Positions 1 to 8,931 of a stretch of DNA of 64,000 nucleotides are shown here, in pieces. Numbering within the stretch: the first letter of the stretch is position 1; each line of letters begins with the position of its first letter. Source of the stretch: Carbonatibacter sp965199245 (GTDB taxonomy: Bacteria > Pseudomonadota > Alphaproteobacteria > Kiloniellales > Kiloniellaceae). Where the stretch lies: assembly GCA_965199245.1 (NCBI GenBank), contig CBDAQP010000003.1, positions 248,001 to 312,000 of the forward strand. The letters are read 5' to 3'. The notes beneath the pieces were generated by a model, which was not told where the DNA came from, made no database searches, and worked only from the letters and a program-made list of their open reading frames with translations. The position numbers and the translations under genes were made by a program.

Positions 1-542
1 AAATTAACCAAATCCTCACCTAGATAGCTGTGGGCAAAGGCAATTCCCGCCCCAATAGGAACTTGCGCCCCAACAATCCCATGACCACCATAAAAACCCT
101 TTTCAACGGAAAACATGTGCATAGACCCGCCCTTGCCCGAAGAATACCCCCCTGAACGCCCGGTCAATTCCGCCATCACACCATCAGGATTCATACCACA
201 GGCCAACATATGACCGTGATCGCGGTAAGAGGTAATCAGCGTATCCCCCGACTTCATTTCCGACTGCACCCCGACAACTACAGCTTCCTGACCGATGTAA
301 AGGTGACAAAAACCACCAATCAACCCCATACCATAAAGCTGTCCAGCCTTTTCTTCGAATCGACGGATCAAGAGCATCTCGCGGTAGAGTTTTTGTGACA
401 AATCGTTGGGGATGGCATCCGAAGTGCCTTTGCTCCCTGTTTTTCCCGCCCTTGTTGAACCAGATCTTCCAGTCCCTTTTACCCCGATCGTAGCGACTTT
501 GCGCCCTCTGCGCGGTGTGGGATTTTTCGATGCTGTCACCAT
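1..542 (-). CDS. pdhA: Pyruvate dehydrogenase E1 component, alpha subunit (partial, C-terminus outside window)
   Basis: This is the thiamine-diphosphate-dependent alpha subunit of the pyruvate dehydrogenase E1 enzyme, which decarboxylates pyruvate and feeds acetyl-CoA to the citrate cycle. About 180 residues are visible from an ATG at 540-542. A basic, low-complexity leader of about 45 residues is followed by the conserved E1-alpha core: the segment LYREMLLIRRFEEKAGQLY, then GLIGGFCHLYIGQEA, YRDHGH, and SGKGGSMHMFS near residue 140. The frame is still open at base 1, so the ThDP-binding loop lies outside the window. It sits downstream of ftsB and eno on the same strand, a usual alphaproteobacterial order. 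Confidence 0.93.
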   Translation of the reverse strand, partial: MVTASKNPTPRRGRKVATIGVKGTGRSGSTRAGKTGSKGTSDAIPNDLSQKLYREMLLIRRFEEKAGQLYGMGLIGGFCHLYIGQEAVVVGVQSEMKSGDTLITSYRDHGHMLACGMNPDGVMAELTGRSGGYSSGKGGSMHMFSVEKGFYGGHGIVGAQVPIGAGIAFAHSYLGEDLVN

Positions 543-672
543 TTACGCCCCCTTGCACAGGCCCTCTGACAGGGGCCGTTCAACAGATAATGGAAGGCAG
601 TTTAAACGACATGACGACAAAGAACAAGAGGGCAAAAATCAAATCAAGGCTTTGATTTATATCACTTTATTT

Positions 673-697
673 AAATTAACCTCAAATAGGTTAATTT
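673..697. other. Perfect 10-bp A+T-rich stem-loop at the ftsB stop codon
   Basis: AAATTAACCT and AGGTTAATTT form a perfect inverted repeat around a 5-nt loop. It overlaps the TAA stop of ftsB (691-693). The T-run lies on the plus-strand side, so it is not a textbook terminator for ftsB; it may instead stabilise the mRNA end or separate ftsB from pdhA. The function is inferred only. Confidence 0.4.
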
Positions 698-1035
698 TTA
701 CCCAAATCAAAAGTAATCTCTTGCGAGTCCCATAAAAAAATACGATCACCCGAACGCCCATAGTTCAACACAACACGGGCGCGTTCTTCCAACATATCAG
801 GATCAAGGCTTTCTGGACGTAAAAGTGCAATTTTCTTTTCAAGCGTCACCCGTTTTAGAGCCACAAGGTCGCGCCGGGCCTCGGTCACAGCCAACTCTTG
901 CTTCAAATGGACAAGTGAATAAAAACCCCGATCCCCCTGTACTGTATGATAGACGAAATAACCAACAAAGGCCGCCGCCAAAAGTTGCGGCACCACAACA
1001 CGCGACCGCTTTTGAATCTCACGAAACAGAGACAT
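691..1035 (-). CDS. ftsB: Septum formation initiator FtsB/DivIC-family protein
   Basis: A short bitopic division protein of 114 residues, expected to act in the FtsQLB-type complex at the septum. The sequence shows a short basic cytoplasmic N-terminus (residues 1-14), one membrane segment (about 15-33, LLAAAFVGYFVYH), a heptad-like coiled-coil stretch rich in Leu, Arg and Glu (about 42-72), and a small C-terminal domain containing LDPDMLEERARVVLNY, typical of the family in alphaproteobacteria. The location between eno and pdhA supports the call. It has no catalytic residues, so recognition rests on architecture plus the conserved LEERAR segment. Confidence 0.85.
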   Translation of the reverse strand: MSLFREIQKRSRVVVPQLLAAAFVGYFVYHTVQGDRGFYSLVHLKQELAVTEARRDLVALKRVTLEKKIALLRPESLDPDMLEERARVVLNYGRSGDRIFLWDSQEITFDLGKN

Positions 1036-1119
1036 AACCCGCTCAAACTAAAATCAGGAAAGGCCCATCATAAGACAAGAAAAGCAATGGAGGCAAGCAC
1101 TCTCCCTGCATCACCATAT

Positions 1120-2397
1120 CTAGACTCGCAACACAGCACGCCCAGCATAGCACCCGGCAAAGCCGAGCTCTTCTTCGATACGGATCAGCTGATTATACTT
1201 TGCCGTGCGGTCAGACCGCGACAAAGACCCTGTTTTGATCTGCCCACAATTCGTCGCCACGGCAAGGTCAGCAATGGTGGTGTCTTCTGTTTCACCGGAA
1301 CGGTGCGACATGACCGCCGTATAGCCCGCGCGGTGGGCCATTTCAACAGCTTCCAGCGTTTCGCTCAACGTTCCGATTTGGTTCAACTTAACAAGGATTG
1401 AATTGGCAACACCCTGCGCGATCCCCCGGGCCAGACGCTGTGGGTTAGTGACAAAGAGATCATCGCCGACCAACTGAACCCTGTCACCTAAACGCGCCGT
1501 CAACGCCGCCCAGCCATCCCAGTCGTCTTCAGCCATGCCGTCTTCAATCGACACAATGGGATATCGACCACACAAATCGGCCAGATAATCCACCATCTGA
1601 CCCGCATCAAGGTCGCGGCCTTCGCCCACCATGACATAGCGTCCCGCCTTGTAATATTCAGTGGAGGCACAATCAAGAGCCAAAAAAATATCATCCCCCG
1701 GCTTATAGCCTGCGGATTCGATTGCACGCGCGACAAAGCCAAGCGCATCCTCGGTCGAACTCAAGGCAGGGGCAAAACCACCTTCGTCCCCAACGTTAGT
1801 GTTGTGTCCAGCATCGCTCAAGGCCTTTTTTAAGCTATGAAAGACCTCTGCCCCCATCCGCAGGGCGGTTGATCCATTTTCAGCCCCCACGGGCAAAATC
1901 ATAAATTCCTGAAAATCAATCGGATTATCGGCATGCTCACCCCCATTGATAATATTCATCATCGGTACCGGAAGAGTCTGCGCCCGTACACCCCCGACAT
2001 AGCGCGCAAAGGACAACCCAAAATCCGCCGCCGCCGCCCGGGCCACTGCCAAGCTGACCCCCAACAACGCATTGGCTCCCAAACGCGACTTGTTGTCTGT
2101 CCCATCCAATTCAACAAGTATTCTGTCCACCATAATCTGGTCATCCGCACGAAAACCCCTTAGAGCGTCGGCAATTTCCGCATTCACAGACTCAACGGCC
2201 TTCAAAACCCCCTTACCCAAAAAACGAGCCTTGTCACCGTCTCGCCGTTCAACGGCCTCGTGCGCACCCGTTGATGCCCCGGATGGAACCGCCGCGCGGC
2301 CCCTCGCCCCACTATCAAGCACCACATCAACTTCAACTGTTGGGTTACCCCGCGAATCGAGGACTTCACGCCCGCGAAGATCTGTAATCATAGTCAT
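1120..2397 (-). CDS. eno: Enolase (phosphopyruvate hydratase)
   Basis: Enolase interconverts 2-phosphoglycerate and phosphoenolpyruvate and is Mg-dependent. The reading frame could extend to 2445, but a GGGAGG ribosome-binding site seven bases before the ATG at 2395-2397 gives the usual 425-residue protein beginning MTMITDLRGREVLD. Visible landmarks are SRGNPTVEVDV near the N-terminus, NTNVGDEGGFAP, the metal and active-site segments around SIEDGMAEDDWDGW, ILVKLNQIGTLSET with the catalytic Lys, and the signature MSHRSGETEDT. It is followed by ftsB and preceded by kdsA on the same strand. The sequence looks intact and ordinary. Confidence 0.97.
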   Translation of the reverse strand: MTMITDLRGREVLDSRGNPTVEVDVVLDSGARGRAAVPSGASTGAHEAVERRDGDKARFLGKGVLKAVESVNAEIADALRGFRADDQIMVDRILVELDGTDNKSRLGANALLGVSLAVARAAAADFGLSFARYVGGVRAQTLPVPMMNIINGGEHADNPIDFQEFMILPVGAENGSTALRMGAEVFHSLKKALSDAGHNTNVGDEGGFAPALSSTEDALGFVARAIESAGYKPGDDIFLALDCASTEYYKAGRYVMVGEGRDLDAGQMVDYLADLCGRYPIVSIEDGMAEDDWDGWAALTARLGDRVQLVGDDLFVTNPQRLARGIAQGVANSILVKLNQIGTLSETLEAVEMAHRAGYTAVMSHRSGETEDTTIADLAVATNCGQIKTGSLSRSDRTAKYNQLIRIEEELGFAGCYAGRAVLRV

Positions 2398-2450
2398 TTT
2401 GTACCTCCCATAGGTTTTTTGCTTATCACTCTCGTACCTTTTCAATCTGT

Positions 2451-3350
2451 CTATTTTGATTTTTTGCCGTCCTCGCCAGCCTCTTTCTCACTGGCCTCTA
2501 TGGAAAAGGGCCGCGCCTTGGTCAAGTGATCAAGTTCAACCAGAATAGACAATAATTCTTTCATTTTTTTGACAGGAACCATATTCGGTCCATCAGACGG
2601 GGCATGGTCGGGGTTTTCATGCGTTTCCATAAACAAACCAGCCACCCCAACCGCCACAGCCGCCCGGGCAAGAACCGGAACGAATTCGCGCTGTCCACCC
2701 GAAGAACCACCTTGTCCTCCTGGTTGTTGGACAGAATGCGTCGCATCAAAAACAATAGGACAGCCTGTCTGTGCCGCCATAGCCGGTAGGCCCCGCAGAT
2801 CAGAAACCAATGTGTTATAGCCAAAAGACGTCCCCCGCTCACACAATAAAACCCGATCATTGCCACTGCCAAGGGCCTTATCCGCAACATTTTTCATGTC
2901 CCAGGGGGCCAGAAACTGCCCCTTTTTAATATTCAGGGCTACCCCCGTTCGCGCGGCGGCAACCACTAAATCAGTCTGACGACACAAAAAGGCGGGAATT
3001 TGCAAAAGATCAACAACCTCCGCCACGGCAACGCACTGTTCAGGGGCATGTACATCTGTGACCACAGGACAGCCAAAGCGGGCCTTAATTTCTGCAAAAA
3101 CACCCAAAGCCTTTTCAAGCCCCAAGCCCCGCGCCGCGCCAAGGCTGGTACGATTCGCTTTGTCAAAAGAACTTTTATAAATCAGTCCAAGGCCAAGCTC
3201 GGCACAAATCTCATGCAACAGTCCCGCCATCTCAATGGCATGGTCGCGACTTTCCATCTGACAGGGGCCAGCGATCAAAGCAAAGGGCAAGTCCTGTCCC
3301 AAGGTCACAGAGCCAATACGAACACGACGCGGAGCCACAGCCATTGTCAT
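2451..3350 (-). CDS. kdsA: 2-dehydro-3-deoxyphosphooctonate aldolase (KDO-8-phosphate synthase)
   Basis: This enzyme condenses phosphoenolpyruvate with arabinose-5-phosphate to KDO-8-phosphate, the precursor of the inner-core sugar of lipopolysaccharide, so the host has an LPS outer membrane. The 299-residue protein carries the family landmarks IAGPCQMES, YKSSFDKANRTS, a PFLCRQTDL-like strand (here PAFLCRQTDLV), KKGQFLAPWDM, ERGTSFGYN and FDATHSVQQPGG. A C-terminal tail rich in Lys, Glu and Ser makes it slightly longer than the usual 280 residues. A GAGGAAAGG stretch precedes the start. It lies between pyrG and eno, and its substrate PEP is the enolase product. Confidence 0.96.
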   Translation of the reverse strand: MTMAVAPRRVRIGSVTLGQDLPFALIAGPCQMESRDHAIEMAGLLHEICAELGLGLIYKSSFDKANRTSLGAARGLGLEKALGVFAEIKARFGCPVVTDVHAPEQCVAVAEVVDLLQIPAFLCRQTDLVVAAARTGVALNIKKGQFLAPWDMKNVADKALGSGNDRVLLCERGTSFGYNTLVSDLRGLPAMAAQTGCPIVFDATHSVQQPGGQGGSSGGQREFVPVLARAAVAVGVAGLFMETHENPDHAPSDGPNMVPVKKMKELLSILVELDHLTKARPFSIEASEKEAGEDGKKSK

Positions 3351-3404
3351 GACAGCTTCCCTTTCCTCTTAAATGAACCCAAACCCAACAACAAACAAGA
3401 CCGA

Positions 3405-5033
3405 TCACATCAGGCGTGATTGTGCAATCGCCGCCTTGATAAAAGATGCAAAAAGCGGATGCGGGTCAAAGGGGCGGGATTTTAGTTCAGGATGAAACTG
3501 AACCCCGATGAACCACGGGTGATTGGGATTTTCAATAATTTCCGGCAAGGCCCCGTCCGGGGACAAACCAGAAAAAAATAAACCCGCCTGCTCAAGCTGT
3601 TCGCGATAGTTGATATTGACTTCATAGCGATGACGATGGCGCTCCTCGATCCTCTGCGTCCCGTAAATGTCGCGCACACGCGACCCATCAACCAGATCAC
3701 AAGGATAGGCCCCCAAGCGCATTGTTCCGCCAAGATTTCCCCCGCCTTGACGCGTTTCCATCGCGTTTCCACGCGCCCATTCTGTCATCAAACCAACAAC
3801 TGGTTCTGTCGTTGGTCCAAATTCGGTCGAAGAGGCCGCCGTGATACCCACGAGATGACGCGCCGCATCCAGAACCGCCATCTGCATCCCAAAACAAATC
3901 CCGAAATAAGGCACACACTGCGTTCTGGCGAATCCTGCGGCGGCGATTTTTCCTTCGGCCCCGCGTTCGCCAAATCCACCGGGGACAAGAATTCCATGCA
4001 AATCACGTAGAGTAACGGCAACATCCTCCCCCGTGAACGCACTGGCATCAAGCCACTTAACCCGCACCCTGACATTGTTGGCAATCCCGCCGTGTACCAA
4101 GGCTTCGCTCAGGGATTTATAGGCATCAAGCAACGAAGTATACTTACCGACGACCCCAATCGTCACTTCGCCATCAGGTTGACGAATCACATGCGCAACC
4201 TCATCCCAATGCCCCAAGTCAGGCGCAGATTGATTTAAACCGAAATGGCGGCAAACTTCTTCGTCCATGCCCTGTTCGTGATAGGCCCGGGGAACAGCAT
4301 AAATTGTATCAACGTCCAAGGCAGGAATGACAGCCGACTCGCGCACATTACAAAAACGTGCAATCTTCTGACAGGCTTCTGCGGGAATGTCATGCTCACA
4401 ACGACAGAGCAAAATATCAGGCTGAATCCCCATTCCTTGCAATTCCTTAACAGAATGCTGAGTTGGTTTTGTTTTCATTTCACCCGCCGATTTCAAATAG
4501 GGAATCAGCGTAAGGTGAATAAACATACTCCGTTCGCGTCCCAGCTCGTTGCCCAGCTGGCGAATAGCTTCGAGAAACGGCAGGCCCTCAATATCTCCGA
4601 CCGTTCCCCCAATTTCGCAGAGAACAAAATCTTCTTGGTCGAGGTTTGAAAACACAAAATCCTTAATCGCGTCGGTAATATGAGGAATGACCTGAATCGT
4701 TGCCCCTAAATAGTCACCGCGCCGCTCGCGCCCCAAAACATCGGAATAAATTTTGCCCGTTGTCACGTTGTCAGATCGTCGCGCGGGAACAGCTGTATAG
4801 CGTTCATAGTGACCGAGATCGAGATCAGTTTCCGCCCCATCATCGGTGACGAAAACCTCCCCATGTTGATAGGGACTCATCGTTCCAGGATCGACATTGA
4901 GATAAGGGTCGAGCTTACGCAGACGCACCCGATAGCCCCGCGCCTGCAACAGGGCCGCAATCGCCGCCGCCGCCAACCCCTTCCCTAAAGAAGAGGTCAC
5001 GCCCCCCGTGATAAAAATAAAACGTGTCGTCAT
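3405..5033 (-). CDS. pyrG: CTP synthase (glutamine-hydrolysing)
   Basis: CTP synthase aminates UTP to CTP with ATP and glutamine. The 542-residue protein has the two expected domains. The N-terminal amidoligase (about 1-265) opens with ITGGVTSSLGKGLAAA and contains LDPYLNVDPGTMSPYQHGEV and the ETDLDLGHYER motif. The C-terminal class I glutamine amidotransferase (about 290-535) has the oxyanion strand LVPGGFGERG, the nucleophile segment FGICFGMQ and the catalytic QFHPELKSRP. Length and motifs match the family throughout. It lies between secG and kdsA. Confidence 0.98.
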   Translation of the reverse strand: MTTRFIFITGGVTSSLGKGLAAAAIAALLQARGYRVRLRKLDPYLNVDPGTMSPYQHGEVFVTDDGAETDLDLGHYERYTAVPARRSDNVTTGKIYSDVLGRERRGDYLGATIQVIPHITDAIKDFVFSNLDQEDFVLCEIGGTVGDIEGLPFLEAIRQLGNELGRERSMFIHLTLIPYLKSAGEMKTKPTQHSVKELQGMGIQPDILLCRCEHDIPAEACQKIARFCNVRESAVIPALDVDTIYAVPRAYHEQGMDEEVCRHFGLNQSAPDLGHWDEVAHVIRQPDGEVTIGVVGKYTSLLDAYKSLSEALVHGGIANNVRVRVKWLDASAFTGEDVAVTLRDLHGILVPGGFGERGAEGKIAAAGFARTQCVPYFGICFGMQMAVLDAARHLVGITAASSTEFGPTTEPVVGLMTEWARGNAMETRQGGGNLGGTMRLGAYPCDLVDGSRVRDIYGTQRIEERHRHRYEVNINYREQLEQAGLFFSGLSPDGALPEIIENPNHPWFIGVQFHPELKSRPFDPHPLFASFIKAAIAQSRLM

Positions 5034-5081
5034 GACAGAACCGAAAAAGCACCCGAACTAAAGAGAAACGGAAACGCGAAA

Positions 5082-5408
5082 CTACTCGGAAACGGGGGGG
5101 GACAGAGGCGCATCAGAGGGCTGTTCTACCGCAGGAATGACCAGATCATCTGTAATCGATATTCCACGCGACCCATTGTCTGCAACAATGGTGTGCAACA
5201 GGCTCAAACCAATAAAGCAAGCCGCCAAAACAGCCGTCGTGCGGGTCAGGAGGTTCGCCGTACTACGTCCAGTCATCAGCCCCCCCATACCGCCAGCACC
5301 TCCACCGCCGCCGATTCCAAGTGCCCCTCCTTCGCTTTTTTGCACGAGAATCACCCCAATCAACGCCAAGGCAACCAACAGATGAATGACCAAAAGAACA
5401 TCGCTCAT
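5082..5408 (-). CDS. secG: Preprotein translocase subunit SecG
   Basis: Small membrane subunit of the SecYEG channel. The 108-residue sequence has two membrane spans (about 4-22 and 51-70) joined by the hallmark loop VQKSEGGALGIGGGGGAGGMGGLM, followed by an acidic, Pro-rich tail. A GAGG ribosome-binding site lies eight bases before the ATG. secG is usually next to tpiA in alphaproteobacteria; here a decayed receptor gene separates them. Confidence 0.93.
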   Translation of the reverse strand: MSDVLLVIHLLVALALIGVILVQKSEGGALGIGGGGGAGGMGGLMTGRSTANLLTRTTAVLAACFIGLSLLHTIVADNGSRGISITDDLVIPAVEQPSDAPLSPPVSE

Positions 5409-5742
5409 CTCAAAACCTCTTTCCCAAATCTGACGAAAAACTCTAGCCCCCCGCTTCTAACCTGTCCGCACGACGATGACCAGAACTGTTTTGAGCACAG
5501 ACAAAACACCGCATCCGGCTGTCAAAAAAGCATCACCAGCCTCAGTTGTGCTGAAAACAAGAGCCAGTCAAACGGCCTTCCTCTGTGCCTTTCAACTCCG
5601 GTTCCATTCTCTCTTTCAGCGTTTCAATTTTTGCCACAACACTTGGCTCCTATAACTCCGAAAGTTTCCCGCACGCCTCCACTGTCCCTATCCATAAAGG
5701 AATAAGAGCAAACACAGAGCAAATCACACGCCCACAATCATT
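5409..5742. other. 334-bp gene-free stretch upstream of secG
   Basis: No convincing gene lies here; plus-strand open frames are low-complexity mirrors. On the minus strand a perfect TTGACA hexamer lies at 5520-5525 (read as tgtcaa on plus), about 110 bases before secG, but no good minus-10 hexamer sits at the right distance. It may carry the secG-pyrG promoter. Its left half presumably once connected to tpiA. Confidence 0.3.
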
Positions 5743-7815
5743 TTAATTATTCTGTATTGCACTGACCTCTGCGGAAAATTTCCGGATCAGTTCGCGCAAG
5801 GCAATAAGACGAGTAGATAGTTTTTCGGCGACCGCTCTCACAGTGTGCGCGTCGCTATCCGTGCGGGCCGATGACTGATTCAAAGCCTGAATGTTCTCCG
5901 CCACATCCTTATCTCCTATCAGAAATATATTGAACAGATTGTGAGACTTTTCCGGTTGACTGGCCCTGTTGTTCAACAGACAGGGCCACAGAAGAAGACA
6001 GATACTCATCTTTTCAACCATTTTACCAAAACCCTCAATCGCCGCGACAGCACCCTGTGTCACTGATTGGATGTCACAGACCTGTGCAGAAATTTCCTCT
6101 GTTGCCTTCCCCGTCTGACTCGCAAGGGATTTCACCTCACTCGCCACAACAGCAAAGCCTTTTCCCGATTCCCCGGCCCGCGCGGCCTCAATCGTCGCAT
6201 TCAAGGCCAAGAGATTCGTTTGCTCAGCAATATCAGAAATCAAATCCACAACCTCTCCAATGCGCCCTGATGACTCCGCAAGTTGGCGAATCGTTCCAAT
6301 GTTCGCACGTACTTCACCCACCGCCGTCTGCGCCCGAAGTCATCATAAGCCGACTCGCGTTCCCCGCGCATCATCTGCACTCGATAACAGTTGATCAGAG
6401 GTCGTAGACATTTCATTCAAAGAAAGTGAAACATTTTCTAAAACACTAACGCTTCCTCCCTCAAACGACCTCAACGCAACCTCAATCGCTTCTGTGCGTT
6501 CTTGTCGGTTACGCACAGCCTCAAGTTCTTTATTCAGCATGGCCCGCCTCGCGAACAATCGATGCCTTAAATACCGCAAGACCGCGCGCAATATCACCCA
6601 CCTCGTCCAAACGATCCTCACCGGAAACCTCAATTCCACGATCGCCTTTTGCCAGTTTTCTCATCTCAGCAACTGAACGTGACAGCGGCAGAGTGAACGA
6701 GAGAGAAAACGAAATACCAGCAATCACCGCAATCAACAAAACGCCCGCGCCCAAGACCAAAACAACGACTCTCAGCCGATAAGCAGTCGACAAAACCTCA
6801 TCCTCTGCCATATCAACGGTCAAGGCTAAAGGTTCCCCGAAAAAATCAAGCGGGACGTAGGCCACGAAAAAAGCTTTCCCGCTCGCGCGGCGTTCATAGA
6901 TCATCCCTGTCTGCCCAGATTGGCCCAAGGTCGCGGCCTCACTCGCCACCGCGATTATCCCGCCTCTGGCAAAACGGCTATCAGCGTGGAGTTTACCATC
7001 TTCACAAATCAGACGCGCCTCACCCGTTTCGCCCAACCCCTTAACATTCGTCATAATCGCGTTCAAACTCTACCGTGGCAAGGCGAGAACAAAAAAGCCC
7101 AACAGTTTTTCATTGATATAAGCTCACCAACAAAGGCCTGACGCCCATCTACAGCAACCGGATAGGGGGCGTAATCGACATAAAGCAACTGCTGTGAGAC
7201 AGGGTCAGCCATCAAGTTTCGATAAAGCTCCGCAAGCGGGGTTTTCGCCCACTTTCCCTCTGTCAAATTCACCGCAAAATCATCATTTTTATAGACCGAA
7301 TAGATCACATTTCCAGCCGGATCAATCAGCAACAAGTCATCGTAACCACCAGAAGATGCCATAAAACGCAGAGAGGGATGATGTGTTTTGTGAAAACGGT
7401 CATAGCACTCGGAACTTTTGGCAACAGCGTCCATCAGGTGACGCTCCCCAGCGGCATAAGGATTGTTGGTGATGTAAGTTTCCTTCATCCGGGTTTCCGC
7501 ATCCACTTCCCCCAAACGGATAATATCATTAAACCCCCGTGATAACGTATTGAATGCCATCCGCACAGTATTGCGTTCAACCGCTACAAGAACATCGCTC
7601 CTGATATCTGAAACTTGGCGTTCCAACACAGAAAGTTGCAATTCCTTCAACGCAAAAATTCACTCCTGCGCAGATTCACGCGAACTTGACTCGATCAAAA
7701 AGAACGCGGCGAAGCCAGGTACAATCACAACCAAAGTCGCCAACGCAACAGCAAAAACAGGCAACTTGACCAAAATCCGAAAACGAGACAGCGAAAACAA
7801 CACCAAACACTCCAC
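5743..7815 (-). pseudogene. Methyl-accepting chemotaxis protein, decayed
   Basis: The remnant reads as a complete transmembrane chemoreceptor broken many times. From a GTG near 7813-7815 there is a membrane segment (LPVFAVALATLVVIVPGFA), then an in-frame TGA at 7660-7662. A Cache-like sensor follows (7650 down to about 7100), then a frameshift near 7105-7120 and an amber TAG at 7070-7072, a second membrane segment (VLVLGAGVLLIAVIAGISF) and a HAMP region. Another frameshift lies near 6540, and tandem TGA codons lie at 6340-6345 with apparent loss of part of the methylation helix. The signalling hairpin is still clear (LLALNATIEAARAGESGKGF AVVASEV), and two compensating frame changes fall in 5925-6005. 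It separates secG from tpiA. Confidence 0.9.
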
Positions 7816-7944
7816 ACCTTTTAAAGTAAAACTTCCTTAACTGAGAAGGCCAAATCAAAACATCAGTAACGAGCGAACTTATTAAAAAAAATCGCTCAAA
7901 ATCAATCAAATCTTTTCAACGATAATGGATCTTGCCTTCACATT

Positions 7945-8703
7945 TTAGAGCAGAGCCTGAGCGATGGCTTGAAAGTCTTCGGCAACCAAACTGGCACCTC
8001 CGACCAATGCGCCATCGACATTTGAAACAGACAAAATATCTGCGGCATTGTCCGCCGTGACAGAGCCACCGTAAAGCAGGGGCGTTTGGATTGCTACCTC
8101 CCCCACTTCATCCGTCAAAATTTGGCGCAACGCACAGTGCACATGTGCAATATCAGACAAATTCGCCGCTTTTCCCGCCCCAATGGCCCAGACGGGTTCA
8201 TAGGCCACGATTAGTCGATCAAGAGCAGTGCGTTCACACGCAACCGACAAACTGGCGCGTACCTGGGCCTCCACGACGGTGAGCGTTCGTCCGTCTTTGC
8301 GTTCTTGGGCCGTTTCACCCACACAGAAAATGGCGATCAATCCCGCCGTCAAAGCCGCCGCAACCTTGGCCCCGATCTGAGCCGGTGTTTCGCCATGATC
8401 CCGACGACGTTCCGAATGCCCGACAATGACATGCGTTGCCCCTAATTCTGCCAACAGTTGCGCAGACAGATCACCCGTATGTGCGCCCTGCACGTTCCAG
8501 TGGCAATCCTGCCCACCCACCTGCAACGGTGTCCCCGCACTCAACGTGCATAATTGCGAAACCAGCAAGGCAGGAGGACAGATGACGAGATCAGCCTGTA
8601 ACTCACCCCACGCAACCTGTGACAATAAAGCCCTGGCAAACGCGTCAACGCGTGCCGGATCACCATTCATTTTCCAGTTGCCTGCAATGATCTTACGCGC
8701 CAT
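7945..8703 (-). CDS. tpiA: Triose-phosphate isomerase
   Basis: Interconverts dihydroxyacetone phosphate and glyceraldehyde-3-phosphate in glycolysis. The roughly 252-residue barrel shows IAGNWKMNG at the N-terminus with the catalytic Asn and Lys, VIVGHSERR with the electrophilic His, AYEPVWAIGAGK with the catalytic Glu and flexible loop, and LYGGSV at the phosphate site. A GTG directly before the ATG at 8701-8703 is an alternative start; the upstream AAGGAG could serve either. It is transcribed divergently from ppiD across a 228-bp region. Confidence 0.96.
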   Translation of the reverse strand: MARKIIAGNWKMNGDPARVDAFARALLSQVAWGELQADLVICPPALLVSQLCTLSAGTPLQVGGQDCHWNVQGAHTGDLSAQLLAELGATHVIVGHSERRRDHGETPAQIGAKVAAALTAGLIAIFCVGETAQERKDGRTLTVVEAQVRASLSVACERTALDRLIVAYEPVWAIGAGKAANLSDIAHVHCALRQILTDEVGEVAIQTPLLYGGSVTADNAADILSVSNVDGALVGGASLVAEDFQAIAQALL

Positions 8704-8859
8704 CACTTACCCCCGCTCCTTTTGATTGTGTTTTCTTTTCATTTTTCCCCTACCCTATCACAGACAGAGACACAAAACCAGATTTGCATCACTTTTTACA
8801 CCTTGAACTCTCACAATATTTTTGCTGTTTCATAAAAAGAGTAGGAATAGAAAAGTGAA

Positions 8860-8895
8860 GGGCTTGCCCCCCTTCGCCTACGCCCATAGTATGCG
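8860..8895 (+). promoter_or_regulatory. Putative sigma-70-type promoter of ppiD-trpE
   Basis: TTGCCC at 8864-8869 and TAGTAT at 8887-8892 are separated by 17 bases, 40 bases before the ppiD ATG. The element shares GGGCTTG at its left and the 15-mer CGCCCATAGTATGCG at its right with the candidate rpsL promoter at 38807-38835 on the other strand, which strengthens both calls. Confidence 0.6.
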
Positions 8896-8931
8896 GCAAA
8901 CAATCTCAGCAAACTCTGTGCGGAAAAGAAA

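Noticed and set aside
5193..5705. Plus-strand frame of 170 codons across secG and its upstream region
   Set aside because: Low-complexity Pro/Ser/Gln sequence with no family resemblance; half of it is antisense to secG.
7871..7897. GAGCGA/TCGCTC hairpin after tpiA
   Set aside because: Only six base pairs with a 15-base loop and no T-run on the minus strand; not supported as a terminator.
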